64,000 nt of DNA from positions 939,008 to 1,003,007 of the forward strand of contig NMRA01000101.1 of assembly GCA_002633005.1 (NCBI GenBank), in the 5' to 3' direction. The stretch comes from Phoronis australis. Its lineage: Eukaryota; Phoronida; Phoronidae. Below, piece by piece: positions 15,101 through 24,115 of this stretch; the first letter of the stretch is position 1; the number at the start of each line of letters is the position of its first letter. Under the pieces are notes generated by a model that was not told the origin of the DNA, made no database searches, and saw only the letters and a program-made list of their open reading frames with translations. A program made the translations under genes and the position numbers.

Positions 15101-18100
15101 TGGACGAGTCTGTGTCCCAAAGAGTTTTATTGGTGAATTTTTTTAACTTAATTAATGACTTGTCTTTTTTCAAAATAAGTTAATGCAAAAAATATAATAT
15201 GCTTTAAGCCACAAAATATCTCATAGTGTTGCTTTTGACATGAAACGTTGTCCATATAAGCGACAGCTCTTGCTCCTGATCCCTTTAAAATACTGAATTA
15301 TGAAATAACTTTTTCTTTCAAATTTCAAAAAAAAATATATAGTTTTGACAAATAGTAACAGTCATACTACAGGTGAAACTGGTGCACATTAAACAATAGT
15401 TCTCATTCTACCTAAATACAGTATTCAAATTAAACACACAAAGTGAGCTAACTACACAAGGGGTTGGCTGACTACTTAATGAGACTGAGCTCTTCGTGGC
15501 CAACTAATTCATCAAGCTCATAAGAGAACAATGAAAGTTATTAGCAACGATCTTACTGTAGCCCTAATTACTTACTCAAGGAGATGTGAGAATCGATTTT
15601 TTCACTCTCAGCAATACATAAATTTGATTTACTAAACAGTTACTTCTTCTGAGATTGGCATTCATTACTTGAACACAACAGACGTGAAAGAAAAAAATGT
15701 TAAAATCAATACTGACAATATGTTGAGACAGGCAAAAGTTGACAGATGAATTTCATATTGAAACATTCTCATGAGCTTCATCAGAATAGGCCTCGATTTT
15801 GTGACCTGCGGATTTTGTTTAATAGCCACCTGGTAAAAACAGTCGTCACGTCACACCTGAGCGTGTACTCAGAGAAATGGTCGATTTTGAAAGCCGTGGA
15901 AAATAAATGATCGAAACAGTTTTATCTGCAAAAACTGCGATATATTCTTTTACATGTAAACATGCAATCCTCAGTTACATTGATGGCATTGAGTAGGTCT
16001 GACGAAGTGCGCATCAGAATCAATTTCAACTATTGCATTAAAGTTTATTGTTTATCAGAATGAATAACTCATCCAAATCTATGCATAGGCGGATTTAGGG
16101 GGGGGGCCCAGGGGGCCCGGGCCCCCCCCCTTGGCTGCCGCAAAAAAATAAAACAGTAAGAGCGTAGGGAAATGTTGAGTTAATCAATTAACCCCGGTAA
16201 TTAAAATTATACGGATGAAAAAAGATTTAAATGTGTGCAGTTTTAGTGTTGGGGGGGGGGCTCAAATCCAATTTCAAGTGTCAAATTCGGAACACGGCGC
16301 ATTCGTAACGGAACTATGGCTAAGTATAGGCTCTCCCGCGATATCCCAGGCGACCGGCAGTGGCGCTGCNGAAAATGGAACCTGAGTGACGATGAAAAAA
16401 CAGAAGCTGCTGGTAAGATGGGAATTTTAATCGAAGCCTTAGTGAATCACTCAGAAACTCGCAATACTCTCTTTGTCAAACCTTATGTTAAGACGATTTC
16501 CAAAGCAATCCCGTCATTATTGCCAACACGAAAAACGGATTTGGTCTTTTGGGCATTTGAAGACTATTTTAAATACGACAAATTTGTTAAGAATCGATGG
16601 CAAAAACGTGTAATAAGCATTACAAAAAGTAGTAGTTTTCGCGCGCAAACGCTGTGGACCATAAACAAGTAGGTCTCTTAGTAAGGTATAAGTAGTTAAG
16701 TTGTGGTGGTGTAGTGGTAACGCACGCGCGCTCTATGCGCAAGGTCGTGAGTTCGAGTCTTTGGTACTTGCAGTTTTTCCTGTTTGACATGTTCTCCGTG
16801 ATTTTGTTTGCCTTTTTTTCTTGGATAATACTTCAGGAATCAAGGGAAATACTTCATTTTTAGAGGTAAAAACAGAAAAATTTCCTGGGCGGGAGTGGGG
16901 CACTCCCGACCTCCCCCCATTCGGTGCTATGCGCATCTACAATCGTGGTTCAGTTTGCGCAAATGTTTACAGCCGGACAAGATGTTGGGCCCCCCCCCTT
17001 GTGATATCCTAGATCCGCCACTGCTATGTAATAACTTTTAAGAACAATCATGTATTGTTTGAAATTCAACAGCGAAGGAAGACACATATTCATTTAGACA
17101 AGTACATGGTGATACACTTAATTAACGCTTCCACTGATCGATGACATTAGAGCTGCTAGCTGATGAGAAAAATGACAGCTAATTGAAATCAATGATGTCA
17201 CTTTTCCAAAGTGAGGCGAATGTTGCAACACAGAACAACAGCATTGCCAGCAGATCCTCAACAACAACAACAGCCCTCGGTGATCAACAACCAATCTCAC
17301 AATTGATCAAAAACCAACCGAACGATGCGATCAACAACCAATCCAACCTCGTGATCAACAACCAACCCAACTGGACCATCAACCACCAACCCAGCCACGT
17401 GATCAACAACGAAACTAACCATGCGATCAGCAACCAATCCCAACAATGTGATCAACAACCAACCCAACCATGCGATCAACAATCAACCCAACCATGTGAT
17501 CAACAACACATAATCGACTATATGACATATTGCAATCTTTGAATTGTTTCACACTATTAAAAAGATTAGTGGTTCAGTGTAGCTACTAAAAATCAGACAA
17601 TTAGGATGTTTTGTGGTTTAATTTGTCATTATATGAAACATATATATGAAGTTTGTGTAGACGATTTAAATGTCTTAGATGCATCTTGAGCTGTTAAGTC
17701 TTTGAGTAAATAATTTTGTCAGTTTTATCTTGATGAAGAAATATGCAGTGTATAATGGCTGGCTTTAAACGTTTGTGCTGAGTGGTGTGAAACAAGAAAT
17801 CAAAAATGAAAGCGCTCCGAGGAGCGACACTTGGCGAAATTAACCAAAAAGATGACGATACAGATGATGACAAAGATGACGAATATGAAGACGATGGTGG
17901 AGAGGATGAACAACAGAAGTAATAATAACATACACATGACGAACGTAGAAGTTCGAAATCAGTAAGAAACAGGCGACAGTCTTGAGCGACACTTGGCGAA
18001 ATTAACTGAAAAGACAACGACGGAGATGATGAAGAAGATGGTGACGAAGATGACGAATATGATGGAGGTGGCGATGATGAACAACATCACAACATTCATA

Positions 18101-21100
18101 TGACGAACTTAGATGTCATACATCAATAAGAAATAGGCTACAGTCTAGTTCAATAGAAGATAAACCAACATCAATGCAGCAAGAGCGCTCAACAAAGGAA
18201 CAGCGTTATCAGAAAATCTCAAATAACTCGAAAAGTAGACGTCCTAGCGAAAAATGGAAAACATTCTGAAAGCTCGTTCAAAATTCTATCTAAACTGATG
18301 GTATCGCTTAATTTCGTAATTTTTTCGAAAAAAAATGAAATTTTCAAATAACTCGAAAACGGTAAGTCTGAGAAAAAAATTGTTAGAGGCCATTTGAAAG
18401 AATATACTTCAAAGAATCCACATGCAAAAAACCACGTCTTTTTCTCTTCCCTGTTTAAAATCGCACTCCAGCACGACTGAAAATGGGTCAACATGCGCCA
18501 CATACGCCATCTTGAAAGTAACTTCCGTTTTTTTTGGCTTTGTATAATAGCATGTCATAAGAAACTAATACCTGTAAAAATTCGAAGGAATTGGTCTTAT
18601 AGTGCGTCCTCTACAGGAGAAAACGTTTTTAGGCCAAAATCGAGGTGTGCATGCGCGATCGCCGATATTTCTGCAAATGGCCGCCACAGCCGCCATCTTG
18701 GATACGATTTTGATGAAAAACAATAGGCTTCCAGTACTTCCGGAAGTATGTGTTACATGTAAATTTTGTGATGATCGGACGAAAGTTGCGACCTGTATCA
18801 AAACAAACGTAGTGGAAGAGCAACATACTTGGCGAAATTTATTTCGCCAAGTAATGACCATTTCCGGTTCACAGGAAATCTGCTTTTACGTTCCAGCAAG
18901 TGCGCCATAAAACAGCAGCAAAATAGTGCAATCATTTCTAAGAAGTTGAATGACTGGTTGGCCTTCCATTTCATTGGCATCACACTTTCAGTGATTTTTG
19001 TTCCTGTACGAGACAGTCTTGGTATAGGCTTCAGAAGCCAAGCAAACCTTTTACAGTTTGATGTGAATTCCATTGTTGCTGTTTCAAAAGTGGACAGGTT
19101 TTTCATCAAAAGAGCTTCACAAGTGTCTAACGTTCTTCTGTACGCTGCATGTGTCGGAGTCGGAGGGGGGGAGAACTGGGGGGCCGTACCAACTGAATAT
19201 CTCATATCCTTGCTGAAGTTGTAGTTCAAAGGCATGCATGACAGTGTCCAAACATTTCTGTTGATTAATTTATGATTGAACTGCTGCTGAAGTGCCTGGT
19301 AAGGTCTAGCAACCAATATAAGGTACACAATCATGTACTTGCTAGTACACAATTTATTGCCAAACAGTTGTCTTTGTAAGACTAGGGCTGACACTGCACT
19401 GTTGTGCTCGAGCTCCTACAATATTCTCAAGCCAGCATTGCCTGCAGCCTTTGCTAAGACCAAATATTGTTTTCTTTATTGACATATAAATGCACAACAA
19501 TTACACTTTGGCATTTACACCCAGGTGTATATTTGTGTAAAGTCTATATTTACATGCAGGTGTAAATGTGACACAAATTTCCACCAATTTTTGTTGCCCA
19601 CATTAGTTGAACAACAGTCAGAGAGACTAAGCCTATCATTTGATGCTTGCTAGACAAGCATTTTTAATACATTATGGCAGCACATAAAGTGTGCGTACAT
19701 TTCAAGGACTTTCTACAAAATTTTACTCTTACTTGAAAATTGCGTCACCACACATGCATTTTATCAGTCATAACTTGCTAGTTTTCACCCGAGGTCAATG
19801 AACCGGTTTTCGAGGAAGCTGCCAATTTCCCAGGGTTGTAGTAAAAATGGTTTATTAACAGCTTCATTAGACATGACTAATATCATAGCACATCATTTTA
19901 CATGTTCACATCTTGTTATCACCACTAGCAAACACAGTCAATGTTAGGCTATTGGTTTACAGAGCTCAGTAACAATCATTAACCATCTTAATTCTCTAGT
20001 TTGAGAAAGTGAAAATAAATTATTTTGTTCAGAGTCAGAACTTGTACCAAATCATAGAAATAGGCAACATTGACTGTCTCAAATTCAAGGATTAATATCA
20101 ATAAACAAACAATCATTCACCTGGATGTTACAAATGGGGAAACAAAAACATTGCAGCTATTTTTGATGCTTTCGTGAACACATCATAGTCTATCTTTACT
20201 GATACAAAAGTAGTGACCAATAGTTGAGAAATACTATGAATCCAAAAATCACGAATTTCCCAATTTTCACTGAGAATCAAGAAAACTCAATTTAAGCTGG
20301 AATTTCGGAGTCCCAAGTTTTAGAGACTGTAGCAAACTGGAGTCACATAGTTCCTTCATATTTGAGTTTGAAAAATGTTTTGTCTTAGTTTTTTGGCAAG
20401 TTCTGCATCAGAGGAATAAAATTACAGCCAATTACTGTAATTGTTTTTTTTTTGTATAGAACTGCTTCCACTGCCACCCTGCAGATCTTGAAAGTCAGTT
20501 TTTTCGAGTTTGTCGTGACTGAGCAGGACTTTTATTTGGTAGCAAGTGGTTTCTGCACAGCAGAGGCAATATGAATATAGCTGGATGCATCACATAGTCA
20601 TTTTCAATAAACCAGTAAACACAGAAACCTCGATTCTAAAAATGAAAGAAAGTTTCCTAGGTAAAGGGAATAATTGGAAACTCCCACCTTCATTCAAAAT
20701 CTAGCATTAGGTGTTGGAAGAGTTGTCAAACCAGTCAGAAGACACACAATCTAGGACTTACTACTGCAATACCACAAGTAGAAAATACTGTTTGCTACAC
20801 TGTGCATGTGTTGTGTGTCCAGACGGGAGGGTTAGAGTCCCTGGATATGACGGAGAACAATAAATGGACCGCCTGGACCATACATCCAGGACTATTTATC
20901 CAGAGTGCAATGAGTTACCAGCTTGGAGCACTGGTTACCTGACAATGATGAGCAGTCATTTTGCTTTTATCTGGTCATTTTAGACTCTAAATGGTGGCCC
21001 ATGGATCAAGTAAGGCAAGGCTAGTACAAAGTCAGGTAGGTGCATTTATCAACAGTTTAGGTTGGTTGCCGCTCATTAATCAACAGTTTAGGCTGGTTGC

Positions 21101-22564
21101 TACAGCCACAATCAGAGTAATGGTGAGTTTATAGAGATGGAGGAGGCAACAAGAATAGACCACTTGCCAAGAGTTATGCACAACTCGCACCACTGGTTCT
21201 TTTTCAATATACAAGCAAGCAAAGCAAAACTCCCCCCCCCCCTTCCCCCCTCCCTACGCTGGTTGTTTTTCAGTGTATAAAGAGGCAGTCAAGCATAACT
21301 CACCCCACTCGTTGTTGCTCAATATGCTCCAACACCTCGGCACGGCGGACAACAGACAGGATCTGCTCTTGTTCTTCAATACTAAGCTGATCCCCTTTAC
21401 GTGAATTCTGGCAGTTAGAGTGCACTGACCAACCAGCACCAAGTCTGCAAGTACCACACACATTACAACATTGTGAGCATCAACAGTGGTTTTGAGAAAA
21501 TATTGAAAAATAAAAGCAAATTTTTCACGACAGGATTAGGTAGTTTGCGCCACCAGAAAATTTTTGGAAAGAGAATTTCTTTCCTGAAGATTTTAGTATT
21601 TTTAGAGATCTGAAAAGATCTACCTTTACCTGTTGTAGAACAGTAGTAGAAAAAGATCTACCATTATTTGAGATGATGTAAAACAGTAGTACAAAAGTGT
21701 ACACTTGTACCCAAGATCTACCTTTAATTGAGATGATGTAGAACAGTAGTACAAAAGTGTACACTTGTACCCAAGATCTACCGTTATTTGAGATGATGTA
21801 GAACAGTAGTAGAAGAGTGGACACTTGTTCCCAAGAACTACCTTCTTTTATCTGTGATGATGGTCAAAACTTGACGTTTCACAGCCTAGTCATAGTTCCA
21901 TTACATTTAGGCAATGGGATGTAGGCAACACATGATGACAAAAAACAGGAAAAGCATTTTGACTGTTCAGCTATCAGTTTTGCATACGTAACTGAAGCAC
22001 AATTGCTCATGCGATTTTGAATGATGGCTGAATGTGCCAACATTTTAAGTCACAGGCAAAGCATACATGCGCCATTTTTCAATCCCCAAATTTAGGGTTG
22101 GCAAACTTCAATAAACTTTGAAGCATTTTCTTGAGTTGCTGGCGGCTTCATTGTTCTAGCTATTAACGTGGATAGAATCCTATTAAGAGACTGCTTTTAT
22201 GAGAGGAAGGCTTAATGCAATTTCCGTTCTTGGCTAGCTAATCAGGATGAAATGCAATGTTATCCTAATTAGCATGTATAATAAGATCGAAAAGTGGAAT
22301 TTTGTTTATCAAAATTCTCAAAAAAGTGTTCAAAAATGGTAATTCCTTAAAAACATCAGGACTGATAAAATTTGACATTGTTGCAACAAAGTATCTATAT
22401 TAAGCTTTCAAAAATAGTCAATATTTTGCGCATTACTATCAGAATTACTGTTGATAGTTGTAGCCCACTAGTGAAGTCTAGACTTACCTTGCTCTGAGAG
22501 ATAGCTGTCTGTCATTAGGTATAACCCAACGATCCATGTTGCCGGTTGCAACAAAGTCACCCAT
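54..22564 (-). CDS. RPH3A: Rabphilin-3A-like Rab effector (nine coding exons, C-terminus off the window)
   Basis: Joined exons 22564-22488, 21444-21304, 13334-13205, 10626-10540, 10198-10021, 8763-8635, 1669-1493, 1177-1073 and 133-54 give 368 in-phase codons with GT/AG borders throughout. Rabphilins bind GTP-Rab3/Rab27 on secretory vesicles and act with SNAREs through two C2 domains. Seen here: an N-terminus with RWV.P.DR and GAGWSVHS, the Rab-binding helix (about residues 45-90), a zinc finger with Cys 94, 97, 111, 114, 119, 122, 137 and 140, SGAWFF at 150-155, an acidic Ser-rich linker (about 160-340), and the start of C2A (LGSIEFTVFYDD) from about 344. The rest of C2A and all of C2B lie beyond position 1. 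Length and order match the rabphilin family; Noc2 lacks C2 domains and is therefore excluded. The start ATG is the first in its exon. Assignment to RPH3A among rabphilin-like proteins is strong; function is inferred from the family. Confidence 0.93.
134..1072. repeat. Intron with degenerate minisatellite and its mirror copy
   Basis: From about 801 to 927 a unit of roughly 15 bp (AGACCTACTCACCT) repeats about eight times with changes. From about 955 to 1048 the complementary motif (GTAGGTCTACAC) repeats, so the two blocks could fold together. No exon is seen in the rest of the intron. Confidence 0.7.
1073..1177 (-). CDS. RPH3A: Rabphilin exon 9: charged linker before C2A
   Basis: Acceptor GTTGTAG, donor GAAC|GTAAGT, 105 nt, phase 1 to phase 1. 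It encodes a polar linker including NKRSSSVESDE, a basic/serine stretch that could be a kinase target (inference). Confidence 0.78.
1493..1669 (-). CDS. RPH3A: Rabphilin exon 8: Ser-rich linker
   Basis: Acceptor TTTAACAG, donor GCTG|GTAACT, 177 nt, phase 1 to phase 1. It encodes 58 whole codons of polar linker (for example SLTSSNLYSGQLSATESSRD) without stops. Assigned by phase continuity. Confidence 0.75.
1670..8634. other. Large rabphilin intron (repeat-rich, no exon recognised)
   Basis: About 7 kb between exons 8 and 7. It holds the G-run-ended element at 2542-3366, a degenerate block at about 6640-7110 with the motif AAAATGGCCAATAGAG that resembles the roughly 150-bp family at 28.5-29.3 kb, and a short GTGCGT run near 8395. 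Open frames here are short and unlike known proteins. Confidence 0.5.
2542..3366. mobile_element. G-run-terminated inverted-repeat transposon
   Basis: The left end is CCC plus a G-run then GTACTCC; the right end, read in reverse, is GGGGGGTACTCC. Flanks AGAA on both sides could be a 4-bp target duplication. Elements whose ends read GGGGGGTACTCC are common in marine invertebrate genomes (recollection). No transposase frame is visible, so it is probably non-autonomous. Confidence 0.5.
8635..8763 (-). CDS. RPH3A: Rabphilin exon 7: acidic linker
   Basis: Acceptor TTTCAG, donor TCTG|GTAGGT, 129 nt, phase 1 to phase 1. The peptide is acidic and Ser-rich (TFEDDSEQEESASDSDDD). It was joined on the basis of phase, splice sites and composition; family linkers are not conserved. 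Confidence 0.8.
9566..9665. repeat. Short tandem repeat, about 27 bp unit
   Basis: Four imperfect copies of a unit containing GATCTACCAATCATATTGGG lie in the intron between rabphilin exons 7 and 6. Confidence 0.6.
10021..10198 (-). CDS. RPH3A: Rabphilin exon 6: SGAWFF Rab-contact motif and linker
   Basis: Acceptor TACTTAG, donor GGAG|GTAATA, 178 nt, in phase 0 and out phase 1. It encodes LWKRSGAWFFRGLPKYILP followed by a Ser/Arg-rich stretch. SGAWFF is the signature Rab-contact motif of rabphilin and Slp-type effectors. Confidence 0.94.
10540..10626 (-). CDS. RPH3A: Rabphilin exon 5: second half of zinc finger
   Basis: Acceptor GTTGCAG, donor GAG|GTGAGT, 87 nt, phase 0 at both ends. It encodes AVCGKCGVD, then WLCKLCSEKRE, with the last four zinc-binding cysteines. 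Confidence 0.95.
10845..10902. repeat. Two-copy direct repeat, about 27 bp
   Basis: TAGCTTTGATATCTTCACA followed by a TTGGTC tail occurs twice in tandem, with a single difference. Confidence 0.6.
10955..11190 (+). mobile_element. THAP-like dispersed repeat, copy 1
   Basis: About 235 bp align with 26452-26690, with many substitutions. Both carry CCGCCAGATGGCGATCAGG at the start and end in a short frame; here it reads CCVVGCTNALGKLFK, which looks like the opening of a THAP zinc finger (C..GCTN). Possibly the 5' part of a THAP-type transposase gene or a repeat made from one. The frame is not preserved as a gene. Confidence 0.45.
11485..11665. repeat. Two adjacent two-copy direct repeats
   Basis: A unit of about 38 bp with CATACGATGCTATTGGTATG occurs twice (about 11488-11555). 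It is followed by a unit of about 40 bp with GACGTATAGTTGCT and CATTCCATGTCAAG occurring twice (about 11588-11663). Confidence 0.65.
11977..12988 (+). mobile_element. Composite TIR transposon with tRNA-like insert, copy 1
   Basis: It begins CATAGGCGGATTTAGG and ends CCTAGATCTGCCACTG, which are imperfect inverted repeats sharing GGCGGAT. It is flanked by TCATG on both sides (11972-11976 and 12989-12993), a 5-bp target duplication. Similar elements lie at 16084 and 35425. It contains a decayed coding-like region (about 12340-12560) and a tRNA-like segment at 12679-12743. The superfamily is unassigned; a 5-bp duplication would fit hAT5-like or Transib-type elements (inference). Confidence 0.8.
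12679..12743 (+). repeat. tRNA-like SINE head inside transposon copy 1
   Basis: An A-box-like GGTGTAGTGGTAACGC and a B-box-like GAGTTCGAGTC at tRNA-like spacing. It lacks a clean acceptor stem, so it is a tRNA-derived sequence and not a working tRNA gene. Confidence 0.6.
13205..13334 (-). CDS. RPH3A: Rabphilin exon 4: helix end and first half of zinc finger
   Basis: Acceptor GTTTCAG, donor AAG|GTAATG, 130 nt. It encodes RLVERLENMKKN, then CILCGDEFGLL and CDDCGK, which supply four of the eight zinc ligands of the FYVE-like finger. Confidence 0.95.
13490..13680. repeat. 21-bp minisatellite
   Basis: About eight copies of a 21-bp unit (AACACCAACGATCACAACC plus two bases) lie in the intron upstream of rabphilin exon 4. 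Because the unit is a multiple of three, all frames stay open and yield artificial NDHNHNT-like peptides. Confidence 0.85.
16370..16370. other. Assembly gap (single n)
   Basis: Compared with copies 1 and 3 of the transposon, about 60-70 bp are missing here. The open frame read across the n is artificial. Confidence 0.85.
16702..16767 (+). repeat. tRNA-like SINE head inside transposon copy 2
   Basis: It carries GGTGTAGTGGTAACGC and GAGTTCGAGTC at the same place relative to the transposon as in copy 1. Confidence 0.6.
17280..17512. repeat. 24-bp minisatellite
   Basis: About nine imperfect copies of a 24-bp unit (GATCAACAACCAACCCAACC plus four bases). The multiple-of-three length keeps frames open on both strands; the Asn/Gln-rich peptide is not evidence of a gene. 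Confidence 0.85.
17815..18075. repeat. Two-copy direct repeat with purine-rich GAT/GAC tract
   Basis: GAGCGACACTTGGCGAAATT occurs at about 17821 and 17982, each followed by a run of GATGACGA-type triplets. The unit is about 160 bp. Confidence 0.6.
18200..19394. other. Unassigned intronic segment with long open frames on both strands
   Basis: The longest frame of the window (198 codons, minus, 19394-18798) overlaps a 131-codon plus frame (18829-19224). Neither resembles a family I know. The segment also has TCAAATAACTCGAAAA twice (about 18218 and 18345), two GCCATCTTG sites, and a near-perfect 26-bp palindrome at 18829-18854. It is most likely a decayed interspersed repeat, since rabphilin exons 4 and 3 join in phase across it. 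Confidence 0.35.
19400..21303. other. Intron stretch without recognised feature
   Basis: About 1.9 kb of AT-rich sequence. Apart from a short two-copy ATCAACAGTTTAGG repeat near 21045-21105 and a C-run at 21231-21250, I see nothing in it. Confidence 0.5.
21304..21444 (-). CDS. RPH3A: Rabphilin exon 3: GAGWSVH and Rab-binding helix
   Basis: Acceptor ACTTGCAG, donor GG|GTGAGT, 141 nt, entering in phase 2 and leaving in phase 2. It encodes LGAGWSVHSNCQ followed by a charged helix (EEQEQILSVVRRAEVLEHIE) typical of the first part of the RabBD. Confidence 0.92.
21600..21850. repeat. Tandem repeat, about 60 bp unit, roughly four copies
   Basis: Units contain GAGATGATGTAGAACAGTAG and ACACTTGTACCCAAGATCTA. 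The middle copies are nearly identical and the outer ones degenerate. It lies in the intron just upstream of rabphilin exon 3. Confidence 0.8.
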
Positions 22565-22656
22565 GACAACAAAACAGAGGCAGTGACGCGCCAGAGACGT
22601 GGCCAGTGATTCTGGCAGTGGTGAGATATGTTATGAATATGCGTCTTCCTCCACTC
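22488..22656 (-). CDS. RPH3A: Rabphilin exon 2: 5' UTR end plus start codon
   Basis: The acceptor TTTGCAG lies just above 22656 and the donor CAAG|GTAAGTC just below 22488. The first ATG is at 22564-22562 and opens 25 codons plus two bases (MGDFVATGNMDRWVIPNDRQ...). The motif RWVIPNDR resembles the rabphilin N-terminus. No ATG precedes it in the exon, which supports this start. Confidence 0.85.
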
Positions 22657-23774
22657 CTGCAAAGCAATTAGCACTAGTCATTAAATATCCCATATAAGGT
22701 AAAATCTACAGAGACAGGAAGTCAACTAATAGACACTTGTATGTATGTAACTTGGTGACTGACCAACACCAAACAGAAAGAACACAGTGGCTCACACACA
22801 CTTTCCTATTCAACTGCTCAAAGACCAAAGAATATTTCCAGGTCCAGTTAATTTGTGCATAAATCTTTTGGTTTGCTTGAACCAAATAAAAAAGATTGTC
22901 AAATGTTGTCAAACAATGTTTTGTATGAAATAATCAAAAGATAATAATGCATCGATGTTCATATTTTATCATTCCTCTTACAAACATATTCTGCCTATTT
23001 CGAACACCACAAAAAGAAGTGGTCACAGCAAGTTTAATGCCTGGCCAGTTAATTTAACAGAAATATGTCCTGTATTATTGAATTTAGACACAAAATCCAT
23101 TAAAAAACATATACTTTTACTTGTTGACACAACTTAATTTTTTCTGGTAATCAACTTTGAATAAACATTCCTCTATTATATAAGGTCCAACGTGACCTTA
23201 AATAACTGTGAAATATGAACCAACAGGTGAATGAAAGCCTGTGTGGCACTTCCCATCATCACATTATTGTTCAAAAGGTTAAACTGTTCACTCACTTTCA
23301 ACACACGACATTTGCTTGGACTTAAGAGTGTGCTGATACGGAGCTAAGCAATCGCATAGATATAACCAAAGGGCGTTTAAGTTTGCTGAATATTTTGCAC
23401 TAAAACGACCGTATAACTATTTTTCCCATAACATAATCGATTGTTCCTATGACCATTCAGAGCAACCCCAGGATATTTTTTTTTCAAAATCTCTCCTGAG
23501 ACATTTAGGGTAAAGAACTGAGTGAATGAATAATTGACATACAATGGAGAGCCACGTGTAGCTTCCTTCTATGAATTACTAAATTATTAAAATAAAATAA
23601 TTATTGACGTTCAGACTTGGCTCCACCTGGCTCATTATCACATTTTTAACGCCTATACCCAGCAAACAAATGTACCATTTGAAGATTTTACTTTTTTCAC
23701 TTTTTGTAAAAAATAAATATTTGCACTCAACTTGCAAATTGTTAGGTGCATGGCATGTCAACAACTGCACAGTG

Positions 23775-24115
23775 GCAAGCATAACACCTTCGCACAGAAA
23801 CAGTTGCAACAACCATAACTTTTTTGAACAGCATGTCTATGTCTATAGAGCGAGCAAGCATAACACCTTCACACTGAAACAGTTGCAACAACCATAACTT
23901 TTTTGAACAGCATGTCTATGTCTATAGCTACATAGTGGCAAGCATAACACCTTCGCACAGAAACAGTTGCAACAACCATAACTTTTTTGAACAGCATGTC
24001 TATGTCTATAGCTACATAGTGGCAAGCATAACACCTTCGCACAGAAACAGTTGCAACAACCATAACTTTTTTGAACAGCATGTCTATGTCTATAGCTACA
24101 TAGTAGCAAGCATAA
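23775..24115. repeat. 84-bp tandem repeat, four copies
   Basis: Unit starts at 23778, 23857, 23941 and 24025, with a partial fifth at 24109. Spacing is 84 bp (79 for the first). Copies are nearly identical, so the array is young or homogenised. 84 is 28 codons, which explains long repetitive frames on both strands. Confidence 0.9.

Larger units (their letters stand above)
16084..17023 (+). mobile_element. Composite TIR transposon, copy 2
   Basis: Same ends as copy 1, with CTATG duplicated on both flanks (16079-16083 and 17024-17028). A single n at 16370 marks a gap; copy 1 has 67 bp at that point. After the gap a frame of about 98 codons (starting WNLSDDEKTEAAGKMG) stays open to 16672 here but is broken in the other two copies, so copy 2 may be closest to the ancestral coding state. 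The product is not recognised. Confidence 0.8.

Noticed and set aside
17183-17542. Asn/Gln-rich 119-codon frame
   Set aside because: It coincides with the 24-bp minisatellite and has no flanking splice sites or homology.
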